Source: Adiantum capillus-veneris | Taxonomy: Eukaryota; Streptophyta; Polypodiopsida; Polypodiales; Pteridaceae | Direction: 5' to 3' | Length of the DNA: 64,000 nt | NCBI GenBank assembly: GCA_014529385.2 | Contig: CM043969.1 | Location: 36,097,446 to 36,161,445 of the forward strand | In this document: positions 1 through 11,851 of the stretch, one piece after another | How the letters are laid out: every line of letters begins with the position of its first letter | Numbering within the stretch: position 1 is the stretch's first letter | The notes under the pieces: generated by a model | Database searches by the model: none | Told to the model about the DNA's origin: nothing | What the model saw: the letters and a program-made list of their open reading frames with translations, nothing else | Program-made: the position numbers and the translations under genes

Positions 1-3000
1 GAATGTAAACCTCTCATCTACGAAATATCGTGGGTTTCATGTATTTCGATGGAGCCTAACATCTTGGAGACATGGTGCAGCTTGCTTCTCGTCATGTTTC
101 AATGGAGCCTACCTTGGACAAATGGTGGAGCATCCTTCTCTCCATGTTTCAATGGACCCTAGCTTGGACAAGTGCTGGACCTTTGTTTCTCTCTATGTTT
201 CAATAGAGTTAGCTTGGACAAGTGGTGGACCTTGGAACCAAACCCCCATGTAAAACCTATCATGGTCACTCCAAGTGGTGAGAAAGAATGACCTTTAAGA
301 TATAGCCTTATAGGTTGGACAAGTGGTGGACCTAAACACCCTAATATTCTTAATATAATGACATAGAGTGAAAAAGTGGTGAATCTTGAGACAAAACCAC
401 TCATGCTACTAGCACTAATAGCTTGGACAAGTGTTGGACCTTGAATGTAAACCCCTCATCTACGACATATCGTGGGTTTAATGTTTTTCGATGGAGCCTA
501 GCATCTTGGAGACATGGTGCACCTTGCTTCTCCTCATGTTTCAATGGAGCCTACCTTGGACAAATGGTGGAGAATCCTTCTCTCCATGTTTCAATGGACC
601 CTAGCTTAGACAAGGGGTGGACCTTTGCTTCCCTCTATGTTTCAATAGAGTTAGCTTGGACAGGTGGTGGACCTTGGAACCAAACCCCCATGTAAAACCT
701 ATCATGGTCACTCCAAGTAGTAAGAAAGAATAACCTTTAAGATGTAGCCTTATAGGTTGGACAAGTGGTGGACCTTAACACCCACATATTCTTAATAAAA
801 GTGGTGAATCTTGAGACCAAACCACTCACGCTACTAGCAATAATAGCTTGGACAAGTGGTGGACCTTGAATGTAAACCCCTCATCTATGAAATATCGTGG
901 GTTTAATGTATTTCGATGGAGCCTAGCATCTTGGAGACATGGTGCAACTTCCTTCTCATCATGTTTCAATGGAGCCTATCTTGGACAAATAGTGGAGCAT
1001 CCTTCTCTCCATGTTTCAATGGACCCTAGCTTGGTCAAGTGGTGGACCTTTGTTTCTCTCTATGTTTCAATAGAGTTAGCTTGGACAAGTGGCGGACCTT
1101 GGAACCAAACCCCCATGTAAAACCTATCATGGTCACTCCGAGTGGTGAGAAAGAATGACCTTTAAGATATAGCCTTATAGGTTGGACAAGTGGTGGACCT
1201 TACCACCCTAATATTCTTAATATAATGACATAGAGTGAAAAAGTGGTGAATCTTGAGAAAAAACCACTCATGCTACTAGCACTAATAGCTTGGACAAGTG
1301 TTGGACCTTGAATGTAAACCCCTCATCTACAACATATCGTGGGTTTAATGTTTTTCGATGGAGCCTAGCATCTTGGAGACATGGTGCACCTTGCTTCTCC
1401 TCATGTTTCAATGGAGCCTACCTTGGACAAATGGTGGAGCATCCTTCTCTCCATGTTTCAATGGACCCTAGCTTAGACAAGGGGTGGACCTTTGCTTCCC
1501 TCTATGTTTCAATAGAGTTAGCTTGGACAGGTGGTGGACCTTGGAACCAAACCCCCATGTAAAACCTATCATGGTCACTCCAAGTAGTAAGAAACAATAA
1601 CCTTTAAGATATAGCCTTATAGGTTGGACAAGTGGTGGACCTTAACACCCACATATTCTTAATAAAAGTGGTGAATCTTGAGACAAAACCGCTCAGGCTA
1701 CTAGCAATAATAGCCTGGACAAGTGGTGGACCTTGAATGTAAACCCCTCATCTACGAAATATCGTGGGTTTAATGTATTTCGATGGAGCCTAGCATCTTG
1801 GAGACATGGTGTAGCTTGCTTCTCGTCATGTTTCAATGGAGCCTACCTTGGACAAATGGTGGAGCATCCTTCTCTCCATGTTTCAATGGAGCCTAGCTTG
1901 GACAAGTGGTGGACCTTTGTTTCTCTCTATGTTTCAATAGAGTTAGCTTGGACAAGTGGTGGACCTTGGAACCAAACCCCCATGTAAAACCTATCATGGT
2001 CACTCCAAGTGGTGAGAAAGAATGACCTTTAAGATATAGCCTTATAGGTTGGACAAGTGGTGGACCTAAACACCCTAATATTCTTAATATAATGACATAG
2101 AGTGAAAAAGTGGTGAATCTTGAGACAAAACCACTCATGCTACTAGCACTAATAGCTTGGACAAGTGTTGGACCTTGAATGTAAACCCCTCATCTACGAC
2201 ATATCGTGGTTTAATGTTTTTCGATGGAGCCTAGCATCTTGGAGACATGGTGCACCCTGCTTCTCCTCATGTTTCAATGGAGCCTACCTTGGACAAATGG
2301 TGGAGCATCCTTCTCTCCATGTTTCAATGGACCCTAGCTTAGACAAGGGGTGGACCTTTGCTTCTCTCTATGTTTCAATAGAGTTAGCTTGGACAAGTGG
2401 TGGACCTTGGAACCAAACCCCCATGTAAAACCTATCATGGTCACTCCAAGTGGTAAGAAAGAATAACCTTTAAGATGTAGCCTTATAGGTTGGACAAGTG
2501 GTGGACCTTAACACCCACATATTCTTAATAAAAGTGGTGAATCTTGAGACCAAACCACTCAGGCTACTAGCAATAATAGCTTGGACAAGTGGTGGACCTT
2601 GAATGTAAACCCCTCATCTATGAAATATCGTGGGTTTAATGTATTTCGATGGAGCCTAGCATCTTGGAGACATGGTGCAACTTGCTTCTCATCATGTTTC
2701 AATGGAGCCTATCTTGGACAAATGGTGGAGCATCCTTCTCTCCATGTTTCAATGGACCCTAGCTTGGACAAGTGGTGGACCTTTGCTTCTCTCTATGTTT
2801 CAATAGAGTTAGCTTGGACAAGTGGTGGACCTTGGAACCAAACCCCCATGTAAAACCTATCATGGTCACTCCAAGTGGTGAGAAAGAATAACCTTTAAGA
2901 TATAGCCTTATAGGTTGGACAAGTGGTGGACCTTAACACCCAATATTCTTAATATAATGACATAGAGTGAAAAAGTGGTGAATCTTGAGACAAAACCACT

Positions 3001-3461
3001 CATGCTACTAGCAATAATAGCTTGGACAAGTGGTGGACCTTGAATGTAAACCCCTCATCTACAACATATCGTGGGTTTAATGTTTTTCGATGGAGCCTAG
3101 CATCTTGGAGACATGGTGCACCTTGCTTCTCCTCATGTTTCAATGGAGCCTATCTTGGACAAATGGTGGAGCATCCTTCTCTCCATGTTTCAATGGACCC
3201 TAGCTTGGACAAGTGGTGGACCTTTGCTTCTCTCTATGTTTCAATAGAGTTAGCTTGGACAAGTGGTGGACCTTGGAACCAAACCCCCATGTAAAACCTA
3301 TCATGGTCACTCCAAGTGGTAAGAAAGAATAACCTTTAAGATATAGCCTTATAGGTTGGACAAGTGGTGGACCTTAACACCCTAATATTCTTAATATAAT
3401 GACATAGAGTGAAAAAGTGGTGAATCTTGAGACAAAACCACTCATGCTACTAGCAATAATA
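1..3461 (+). repeat. Higher-order repeat block, four-monomer period of ~1.73 kb
   Basis: Variants recur every four monomers. The monomer at 1-420 matches that at 1715-2157, and a minus-frame open stretch of 81 codons recurs at 159-404 and 1893-2138, exactly 1,734 bp apart. A half period of 867 bp is also visible: the monomers at 421 and 1288 are almost identical. This is higher-order repeat structure of the kind produced by unequal exchange. The second block is not a perfect copy, because its fourth monomer has the longer 441-bp form. Confidence 0.75.
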
Positions 3462-5349
3462 GCTTGGACAAGTGGTGGACCTTGAATGTAAACCCCTCAT
3501 CTACGAAATATCGTGGTTTTTAGTTTTTCGATGGAGCCTAGCATCTTGGAGACATGGTGCACCTTGCTTCTCCTCATGTTTCAATGGAGCCTACCTTGGA
3601 CAAATGGTGGAGCATCCTTCTCTCCATGTTTCAATGGACCCTAGCTTGGACAAGGGTGGACCTTTGCTTCTCTCTATGTTTCAATAGAGTTAGCTTGGAC
3701 AAGTGGTGGACCTTGGAACCAAACCCCCATGTAAAACCTATCATGGTCACTCCAAGTGTAAGAAAGAATAACCTTTAAGATGTAGCCTTATAGGTTGGAC
3801 AAGTGGTGGACCTTAACACCCCATATTCTTAATAAAAGTGGTGAATTTTGAGACCAAACCACTCAGGCTACTAGCAATAATAGCTTGGACAAGTGGTGGA
3901 CCTTGAATGTAAACCCCTCATCTACGAAATATCGTGGGTTTAATGTTTTTCGATGGAGCCTAGCATCTTGGAGACATGGTGCAGCTTGCTTCTCGTCATG
4001 TTTCAATGGAGCCTATCTTGGACAAATGGTGGAGCATCCTTCTCTCCATGTTTCAATGGACCCTAGCTTAGACAAGGGGTGGACCTTTGCTTCTCTCTAT
4101 GTTTCAATAGAGTTAGCTTGGACAAGTGGTGGACCTTGGAACCAAACCCCCATGTAAAACCTATCATGGTCACTCCAAGTAGTAAGAAAGAATAACCTTT
4201 AAGATGTAGCCTTATAGGTTGGACAAGTGGTGGACCTTAACACCCACATATTCTTAATAAAAGTGGTGAATCTTGAGACCAAACCACTCACGCTACTAGC
4301 AATAATAGCTTGGACAAGTGGTGGACCTTGAATGTAAACCCCTCATCTACGAAATTTCATCGGTTTAATGTATTTCGATGGAGCCTAGCATCTTGGAGAC
4401 ATGGTGCAGCTTGCTTCTCGTCATGTTTCAATGGAGCCTATCTTGGACAAATGGTGGAGCATCCTTCTCTCCATGTTTCAATGGACCCTAGCTTGGACAA
4501 GTGGTGGACCTTTGTTTCTCTCTATGTTTCAATAGAGTTAGCTTGGACAAGTGGTGGACCTTGGAACCAAACCCCCATGTAAAACCTATCATGGTCACTC
4601 CAAGTGGTAATAAAGAATAACCTTTAAGATGTAGCCTTATAGGTTGGACAAGTGGTGGACCTTAACACGCGCATATTCTTAATATAATGACATAGAGTGG
4701 AAAAGTGGTGAATCTTGAGACCAAACCACTCAGGCTACTACCAATAATAGCTTGGACAAGTGTTGGACCTTGAATGTAAACCCCTCATCTACGACATATC
4801 ATGGGTTAATGTTTTTTTCGATGGAGCCTAGCATCTTGGAGACATGGTGCACCTTGATTCTCCTCATGTTTCAATGGAGCCTACCTTGGACAAATGGTGG
4901 AGCATCCTTCTCTCCATGTTTCAATGGACCCTAGCTTAGACAAGGGGTGGACCTTTGCTTCTCTCTATGTTTCAATAGAGTTAGCTTGGACAAGTGGTGG
5001 ACCTTGGAACCAAACCCCCATGTAAAACCTATCATGGTCACTCCAAGTAGTAAGAAAGAATAACCTTTAAGATGTAGCCTTATAGGTTGGACAAGTGGTG
5101 GACCTTAACACCCACATATTCTTAATAAAAGTGGTGAGAGACCAAACCACTCACGCTACTAGCAATAATAGCTAGGGATAACCATTAAGATATAGTCTTT
5201 CAAGGGGTGAGAAAGAATAACCATTAAGATATAGTCTTATAGGTTGGACAAGTGGTGGACCTTAACACCCAAATATTCTTAATATAATGATAGAGAGTGG
5301 AAAAGTGGTGAATCTTGAGAGCAAACCACTCATGCTACTAGCGATAATA

Positions 5350-8300
5350 GGTTGGACAAATTGTTGATCTTGAATGTAAACTCCCCATGTACAAAATAAC
5401 GTGGGTTTAAGGTATTTCGATGGAGGCTAGCATCTTGGAGATATGGTGCAGCTTGCTTCTCTTCATGTTTCAATGGAGTCTATCTTGGACAAATGGTGGA
5501 GCATCCTTCTCTCCATGTTTCAATAGACCCTAGCTTAGACAAGTGGTGGACCTTTGCTTCTCTCTATGTTTCAATAGAGTTAGCTTGGACAAGTGGTGGA
5601 CCTTGGAACCAAACCCCCATGTAAAACCTTTCATGGTCACTCCAAGTGGTCAGAAAGAATAACCATTAAGATATAGTCTTATAGGTTGGACAAGTGGTGG
5701 ACCTTAATACCCAAATATTCTTAATATAATAACACAGAGTGAAAAAGTGGTGAATCTTGAGACCAAACCCCTCATGCTACTAGCGTTAATAGGTTGGACA
5801 ACTGGTGGACCTTGAATGTAAACCTTCCATGTTTCAATAGAGTTAGCTTCGACAAATGGTGGAGCATCCTTCTCTCCATGTTTCAATGGAGCCTAGCTTG
5901 GACAAGTGGTGGACCTTTTGCTTCTCTCTATGAGAAGAATAAAGTTAGCTTGGATAAGTGGTGGACCTTGGAACCAAACCCCTATGTAAAACATATCATG
6001 GACATTTCAAGTGGTGAGAAAGAATACCCTTTAAGATATACCTTATAGGTTGGACAAGTGGTCGACCTTAACACCTAGATCTTCTTTATATAATGACATA
6101 GAGTGGAAAAGTGGTGAATCTTGAGACCAAACCACTCATGCTACTAGGGATAATAGCTTGGAAAAGTGACTGACCTTGACGTTAAACCCCACATGTAAAC
6201 AATATCGTGGGTTTAAGGTATTTCAATGGATCCTAGAATCTTGGAGACATGGTGCAACTTGCTTCTTTTCATGTTTCAATGAAGCCTATCTTCCACCAAT
6301 GGGGGATCATCCTTCTCTAAATGTCTCAGTGGAGCCTAGCTTGGACAAGTGGTGGACCTTTGCTTCTCTCTATGTTTCCATAGAGTTAGCTTGGACAAGT
6401 GGTGGACCTTGAAACCAAACCCCCATGTAAAACATATCATGGTCATTCCAAGTGGTGAGAAATAATACCCTTTAAGATCTAGCCTTATAGGTTGGACAAG
6501 TGGTCGACCTTAAAACCTAGATCTTCATAATATAACGACATAGAGTGGAAAAGTGGTAAATCTTGAGACCAACCACTCATGCTACTAGGGATAATAGCTT
6601 GGAAAAGTGACTGACCTTGACGTTAAACCCCACATGTAAACAATATCGTGGGTTTAAGGTATTTCAATGGATCCTAGAATCTTGGAGACATGGTGCAGAT
6701 TGCTTCCCTTCATGTTTCAATGGAGCCTATCTTGGACAAATGGTGGAGCATCCTTCTCTCCATGTTTCAATGGAGCCTAGCTTGGACAAGTGGTGGACCT
6801 TTGCTTCTCTCTATGTTTCAATAGAGTTAGCTTGGACAAGTGGTGGGCCTTGGAACCAAACTCCCATGTAAAACCTATCTTGGTAACTCCAAGTGGTGAG
6901 AAAGAATAAAGTTTAAGATATGGCCTTATAGGTTGGACAAGTGGTGGACCTTAGCACCCATATATTCTTAATAGAATGACATAGAGTGGAAAAATGGTGA
7001 ATCTTGAGACCAAACCACTCATGCTACTAGAGATAATAGGTTGGACAAGTGGTGGACCTTGAATGTAAACCCCCATGTACAAAATATCATGGGTTTGAGG
7101 TATTTCAATGGAGCCTAGCATCTTGGAGACATGGTGTAGCTTGCTTCTCTTCATGTTTCAATGGAGCGTATCTTGGACAAATGGTGGAGCATCCTTCTCT
7201 CCATGTTTCAATGGACCCTAGCTTGGACAAGTGGTGGACCTTTGATTCTCTCTATGTTTCAATAGAGTTAGCTTGGACAAGTGGTGGACCTTGAAACAAA
7301 ACCCCCATGTAAAACCTATGCTGGTCACTCCAAGTGGTGAGAAAGAATAACCCTTAAGATATAGCCTTATAGGTTGGACAAGTGTGGACCTTAACACCCA
7401 AATATTCTTAATATAATGACATAGAGTGAAAAAGTGGTGAATCTTGAGACCAAACCACTCATGCTACTAGCGTTAATAGGTTGGACAAGTGGTGGACCTT
7501 GAATGTAAACCCCCCATGTTTCAATAGAGTTAGCTTCGACAAATGGTAGAGGATCCTTCTCTCTCATGTTTCAATGGAGCCTAGCTTGGACAAGTGGTGG
7601 ACCTTTGTTTCTCTCTATGTTTCAATAGAGTTAGCTTGGACAAGTGGTGGACCTTGGAGCCAAACCCCCATGTAAAACATATCATGGACATTTCAAGTGG
7701 TGAGAAAGAATACCCTTTAAGATATACCCTTATAGGTTGGACAAGTGGTCGACCTTAACACCCAGATCTTCTTAACGTAATGACATAGAGTGGAAAAGTG
7801 GTGAATCTTGAGACCAAACCACTCATGCTACTAGAGATAATAGGTTGGACAAGTGGTGGACCTTGAATGTAAACTCCCCATGTACAAAATATCATGGGTT
7901 TAAGGTATTTCAATGGATCTTAGCATCTTGGAGACATGGTGCAGCTTGCTTCTCTTCATGTTTCAATGGAGCCTATCTTGGACAAATGGTGGAGCATCCT
8001 TCTCTCCATGTTTCAATGGACCCTAGCTTAGACAAGTGGTGGACCTTTGCTTCTCTCTATGTTTCAATAGAGTTAGCTTGGACAAGTGGGAACTTGGAAC
8101 CAAACCCCCATGTAAAACCTATCATGGTCATTCCAAGTGGTGAGAAAGAATACCCTTTAAGATATAGCCTTATAGGTTGGACAAGTGGTGGACCTTAACA
8201 CCCAGATCTTCTTAATATAATGACATAGAGTAGAAAAGTGGTGAATCTTGACATCAAACCACTCATGCTACTAGTGATAATAGGTTGGACAAGTGGTGGA

Positions 8301-8940
8301 CCTTGAATGTAAACCCCCATGTACGAAATATCATGGGTTTAAGATATTTCAATGGAGCCTAGCATTTTGGAGACATGGTGCAGCTTGCTTCTCTTCATGT
8401 TTCAATCAAACCTGGCTTGGACAAATGGTGGAGCATCCTTCTCTCCATGTTTCAATGGAGCCTAGCTTGGACAAGTGGTGGACCTTTGATTCTCTCTATG
8501 TTTCAATAGAGTTAGCTTGGACAAGTGGTGGACCTTGGAACCATACCCCTATGTAAAACCCATCATGTGCATTCCAAGTGGTGTAAATAATACCATTTAA
8601 GATATAGCCTTATAGGTTGGACAAGTGGTGGACCTTAACACCCAGATCTTCTTAATATAATGACATAGAGTGGAAAAGTGGTGAATCTTGAGACCAAACC
8701 ACTCATGCTACTAGGGATAATAGGTTGGACAAGTGGTGGACCTTGAATTTAAACCCCACATATACAAAATATCATGGTTTAAGGTATTTCAATGGAGCCT
8801 AGCATCTCAAAGACATGGTGCATCTTGCTTCTCTTCATGTTTCAATGGAGCCTATTTTGGACAAATGGTGGAGCATCCTTCTCTCCATGTTTCAATGGAC
8901 CCTAGATTGGACAAGTGGTGGACCTTTGCTTCTCTCTATG
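5350..8940 (+). repeat. Diverged right half of array 1 with deleted 365-bp monomers
   Basis: Monomers here differ from the left half ('ccccatgtacaaaatatcatgggtt' type in place of 'cctcatctacgaaatatcg' type). Those at 5792 and 7480 share one internal deletion of about 75 bp, joining 'gaatgtaaac' directly to 'ccatgtttcaatagag'. They lie 1,688 bp apart, and the flanking monomers keep the same ~1,689-bp spacing, so this half also has a four-monomer period. The piece at 5160-5240 is a short scrambled duplication ('aaccattaagatatagtct' twice) that separates the two halves. Confidence 0.7.
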
Positions 8941-9125
8941 TTTCAATATAGTTAGCCTATATTAGACAATTAGTAGACCTCCAATCTCTCCATGTTGTCT
9001 AGAGCTAAGCTTGGACAAGTGGTGGACCTTACTTCTCCCTTCCCTTAGTTTACTAGCTTAAATGATCACTATGTATACTTGCTTAGATCTAGCTTGAACA
9101 AGTGGTGGAACTTGTATTCACACAA
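8940..9125 (+). repeat. Array cap module (right end of array 1)
   Basis: After the last monomer the sequence changes to a non-tandem segment with 'tctagagctaagcttgg', 'cttagtttactagctta' and 'cttagatctagcttgaac'. The reverse complement of this segment, in the same order, is found at 17,750-17,900 and 23,590-23,770, in each case at the outer end of an oppositely oriented array. It is therefore a conserved terminus of the array unit and not random flanking DNA. Confidence 0.7.
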
Positions 9126-9189
9126 ACTTAATCCATTACAAAAAAGTATATGTTAAAATAACATTTGGTTTTTTTTTGTTTCAGGAAAG

Positions 9190-11851
9190 ATGGCTCCAAA
9201 AAAACAGGTTGCAAGGGTTGCTGTCTCAGTTGACTATACTTGCAATGATCTTAGGAAATGGTATTTGGACATACATGGTATAGAGGGTGCACAATTTCAT
9301 AAGGTGCATCTATTTATTGCCAAAAAGGAGAATGACAGCTTGTTTGAAGATGTTGGACAAGTTGTGGAAGCATCTGTCTCTGTAGTTGATAGTCATCCAG
9401 AGGTGGAATGCATTGACATTCTAGTTCCAATGAATCTAGAATTTCAACTATCTCCAGGAGCATATGCATTGGAGCGCATGTCTAGAAACAAAGAAGAGAC
9501 AATGTTTTCTCGAGGATGGAAGTTTGCAGAATCAAATCCAAATATCACAGCAGATCAACTTCAAAGCTCCATCATTGCCACACTACAACGAAAAAAGGTG
9601 AAAGCTTCACGACCACCATCCACAAAGAAGCAAGCAAAAGTGCAGAAAGTAGAAGCTAAGCGAACTAGTTCCATTTTGGATGTAGACAAGGCATCTTTGG
9701 CATCCTCATCAACAGAGGGTTCAATGTCAAAGATGAGAATTGTGGATCCAGATGTTTTAGAAGCTGAGGCCATGAAAGGACAAGAAAAAGATACAGGTGG
9801 AATGAATAAGTACATAAATTATTTTCCTTTCCAATATAGGGAATTTGATATCCCTATTCAAAATTGTTGGCTTGCTCCTGATCACTATAATGCACGTATT
9901 ATGGATAAAAAACACGCTGAAAGTGTGTTATTTGGATTTTCACGGAGTACGACCAAGCCTGCAGCATGTGCATATTTGATGCCTGTTCGAAATGCAAAAT
10001 CAAAGAAGGGGACTCCTTTGGCAGTAGAAGAGGTAGAGGAGCAAAAAATTAAAGATTATCATTATTGGATTCTTGATGGGCAGCATTCAATCTATGCTGC
10101 AAAAGTTTTGCTTCACAATGAACAAAACAACAAAGAGATCTTTGAAAGACTGATTAGCGTGTATAAATTTAGAAAGGCTCGCATTGTTGTGAATGCTCCT
10201 CCATTTGTTGCAACTGCTATATCTGCCATTGCAAATGAGGAGGCTCAGGCATTGTATGTCAAGCAACCTTACAGCCAAATATTGAGACATTTACGGAGTC
10301 AATGGATCTTCTCAGGACGACCACCAAAGGCAGCAAGTGGAATTGCAGAGGGACATGCATCTCGTGCCGGATGGGATGTAAGTTATTTTCTTTGTCTTTT
10401 TGATAGTGTTTAATTAACAAATCTTGCTCAATAGTTTAATTATTTCTCTATTTCTTTTTAGGCTTTTCTTCGATTGGCAAGAATGAGTGCAGCAGCAAGT
10501 TGGATTGCTAAACAGGCACACATGGTCACTACTCTGATTTAGTTTATGATTGCTGGATAGAAATCATTGAAAATCTAGAAGAGGAGAATAAGAAACCCCC
10601 AACAACTGTATTTAGATACCTTTGTGGCCTTGAGGAATCAGAGGTAAAGACTATTCAAGAAGAGATTAGAGATGAGAAGATTTTACTGTCAAAGAGTGCA
10701 AAGGATGGTGATGCAACTGACATGTATGATCGAATCAAGCAGTTGAAGCAAGACAAATTGATTCAAGATGCACTTCTTGAAGGCTTCAACAATTTGAATG
10801 AGTCTTCACCATGTAAAGACTGGGAGGAGGTGGTCAAAATGTATAACATCAATGATGTTGTTTATAAAACAATTTTAATGCTATGCGAGGAATGGATCAG
10901 ATCTAGTTTGAGCGTGGAACAAAGAAAATGGCTTTTCCAGATGGAGCAATAAAATACATGCAATGGGCAATTCACCTTCAAAAGGAGAAAACTGAGCCTA
11001 GAGATTTGCCATGGTCAATCTATGTGGTGAGCCTACAAATGGAAGGCAATCTCTACTTGATGCGCCACTTCAATAATAAAGTGCCTATTGGCTTATGTGT
11101 TTTAGATATGACAAAAAACGTTGGAGGCAATTTGAAGTGGAGTGAGGAGACATTTAACAATGCTTTGGATGGGATCTTGGCTATTGCTGGAGGGTCAACA
11201 GATCCTGGATTTGTCTTTCTTGCATTTGTGGATTTCACTAACTTCACAAAATTGCAATGTGCCTTTCACGCCATGGGAGATAATCTGAGCTACCATTGTT
11301 GTGGTGCATTGCATCACTTTCCATCAGCTCCTTGCAAAGGAGCAATTCAATTCCTAACAGTTATTGCCTTCTTGGGACAAGGCAATGCATTTGAAGACCT
11401 GAGAAGAAGATCAGAGGAACATCCCATGCCAATTGATTGTTCTCTTCTTCAAGTAGCAGATAACGATATGTCAGATTTGCAATATTTGGAGGCCAAAAAA
11501 AGAGCTTTGGTCAAGCACTACATTCGTACATATTGTTTTGAAGACCGCAAGCTTGTTGATGTTTTTGGTGATGGCTCCTTGGTTGCACAAGAAGGAATAC
11601 AACAGAAAAAAGAAGTCATCTGCTTAATTGATAGTGTGGAGGAGGCAAAAAGCATGGAGACCATGCTGCTAGACTTTGTTAAGTCTCATGAAGATATAGA
11701 AAAATGGGCTGGACTTCAACAATCCACTTCGCAATCAGGCGACATTGTGCCTGTTACAGAGGAGTGCTCTCCACAAAGAGAAGAAGAACAACAACAACAC
11801 CATCCTCTGTCAATGGAGGACTTTTTGGAAATGGAGACACGTATGTTTTGA
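9190..11851 (+). pseudogene. ParB/DGQHR-like plus DNA-methyltransferase-like fusion gene, frameshifted
   Basis: Exon 1 (9190-10377, 396 codons) opens with an ATG five bases after a good splice acceptor (pyrimidine-rich run, AG at 9183-9184), so an upstream leader intron is likely. Residues ~215-330 look like the ParB/sulfiredoxin-type DGQHR fold: an 'IPIQNCWLAPDHYNAR' strand, then 'WILDGQHSIYAAK' at 293-305, where Ser replaces the usual Arg of G-x-H-R. Lys-rich linker at ~150-180. Exon 2 (from 10462) runs in frame for ~26 codons, then shifts near 10,515 and again near 10,930. The C-terminal part, read from 10,928, resembles a permuted (motif I last) N4/N6 DNA methyltransferase: 'VDVFGDGSLVAQEG' at ~11,555-11,596 fits the AdoMet-binding loop, and 'DMTKNVGG...KWSEE' (~11,108-11,150) sits where the catalytic (D/N/S)PP(Y/F/W) motif should be but lacks it. 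Two frameshifts make it a pseudogene unless they are assembly errors. Fold assignment is by motif only. Confidence 0.6.
10378..10461 (+). other. Intron of the ParB/methyltransferase-like gene
   Basis: An 84-bp AT-rich intron. The donor 'gtaagt' at 10378 follows a complete codon (Trp-Asp | GT), and the acceptor is a T-rich tract ending in 'tttttag' at 10461. Removing it keeps the frame for the next ~26 codons. A consensus intron shows that the parent gene was a genuine spliced nuclear gene and not a recent raw bacterial insertion. Confidence 0.8.

Larger units (their letters stand above)
1..9130 (+). repeat. Satellite array 1, nested tandem repeat in plus orientation
   Basis: About twenty head-to-tail monomers. 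Monomer starts, marked by 'ttggacaagtg(g/t)tggacc' followed by 'ttgaatgtaaac', fall near 421, 846, 1288, 1715, 2157, 2579, 3020, 3461, 3883, 4308, 4750, 5350, 5792, 6157, 6598, 7041, 7480, 7846, 8286 and 8725. Lengths form classes of ~422-427, ~439-443 and ~365 bp. The short class of the left half lacks the 'tataatgacatagagtg' segment. Inside each monomer, three to four sub-repeats of exactly about 50 bp follow one another. Open frames of 80-90 codons recur in every monomer on both strands, but most lack an ATG start and they drift with the repeat, so they are not called as genes. The array continues beyond the left edge of the window. Confidence 0.95.

Noticed and set aside
159-8951. Recurrent 60-117-codon open frames in every satellite monomer on both strands
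   Set aside because: Most start at TTG or GTG, they overlap on opposite strands, they follow the satellite period, and indels change their ends from monomer to monomer. They are best explained as chance openness of the repeat unit.
1-9130. Regularly spaced 20-bp 'ttggacaagtggtggacctt' motif, CRISPR-like at first sight
   Set aside because: The sequences between the motifs are themselves repeats and not unique spacers, spacing varies, no cas genes are present, and the context is a plant nuclear genome.
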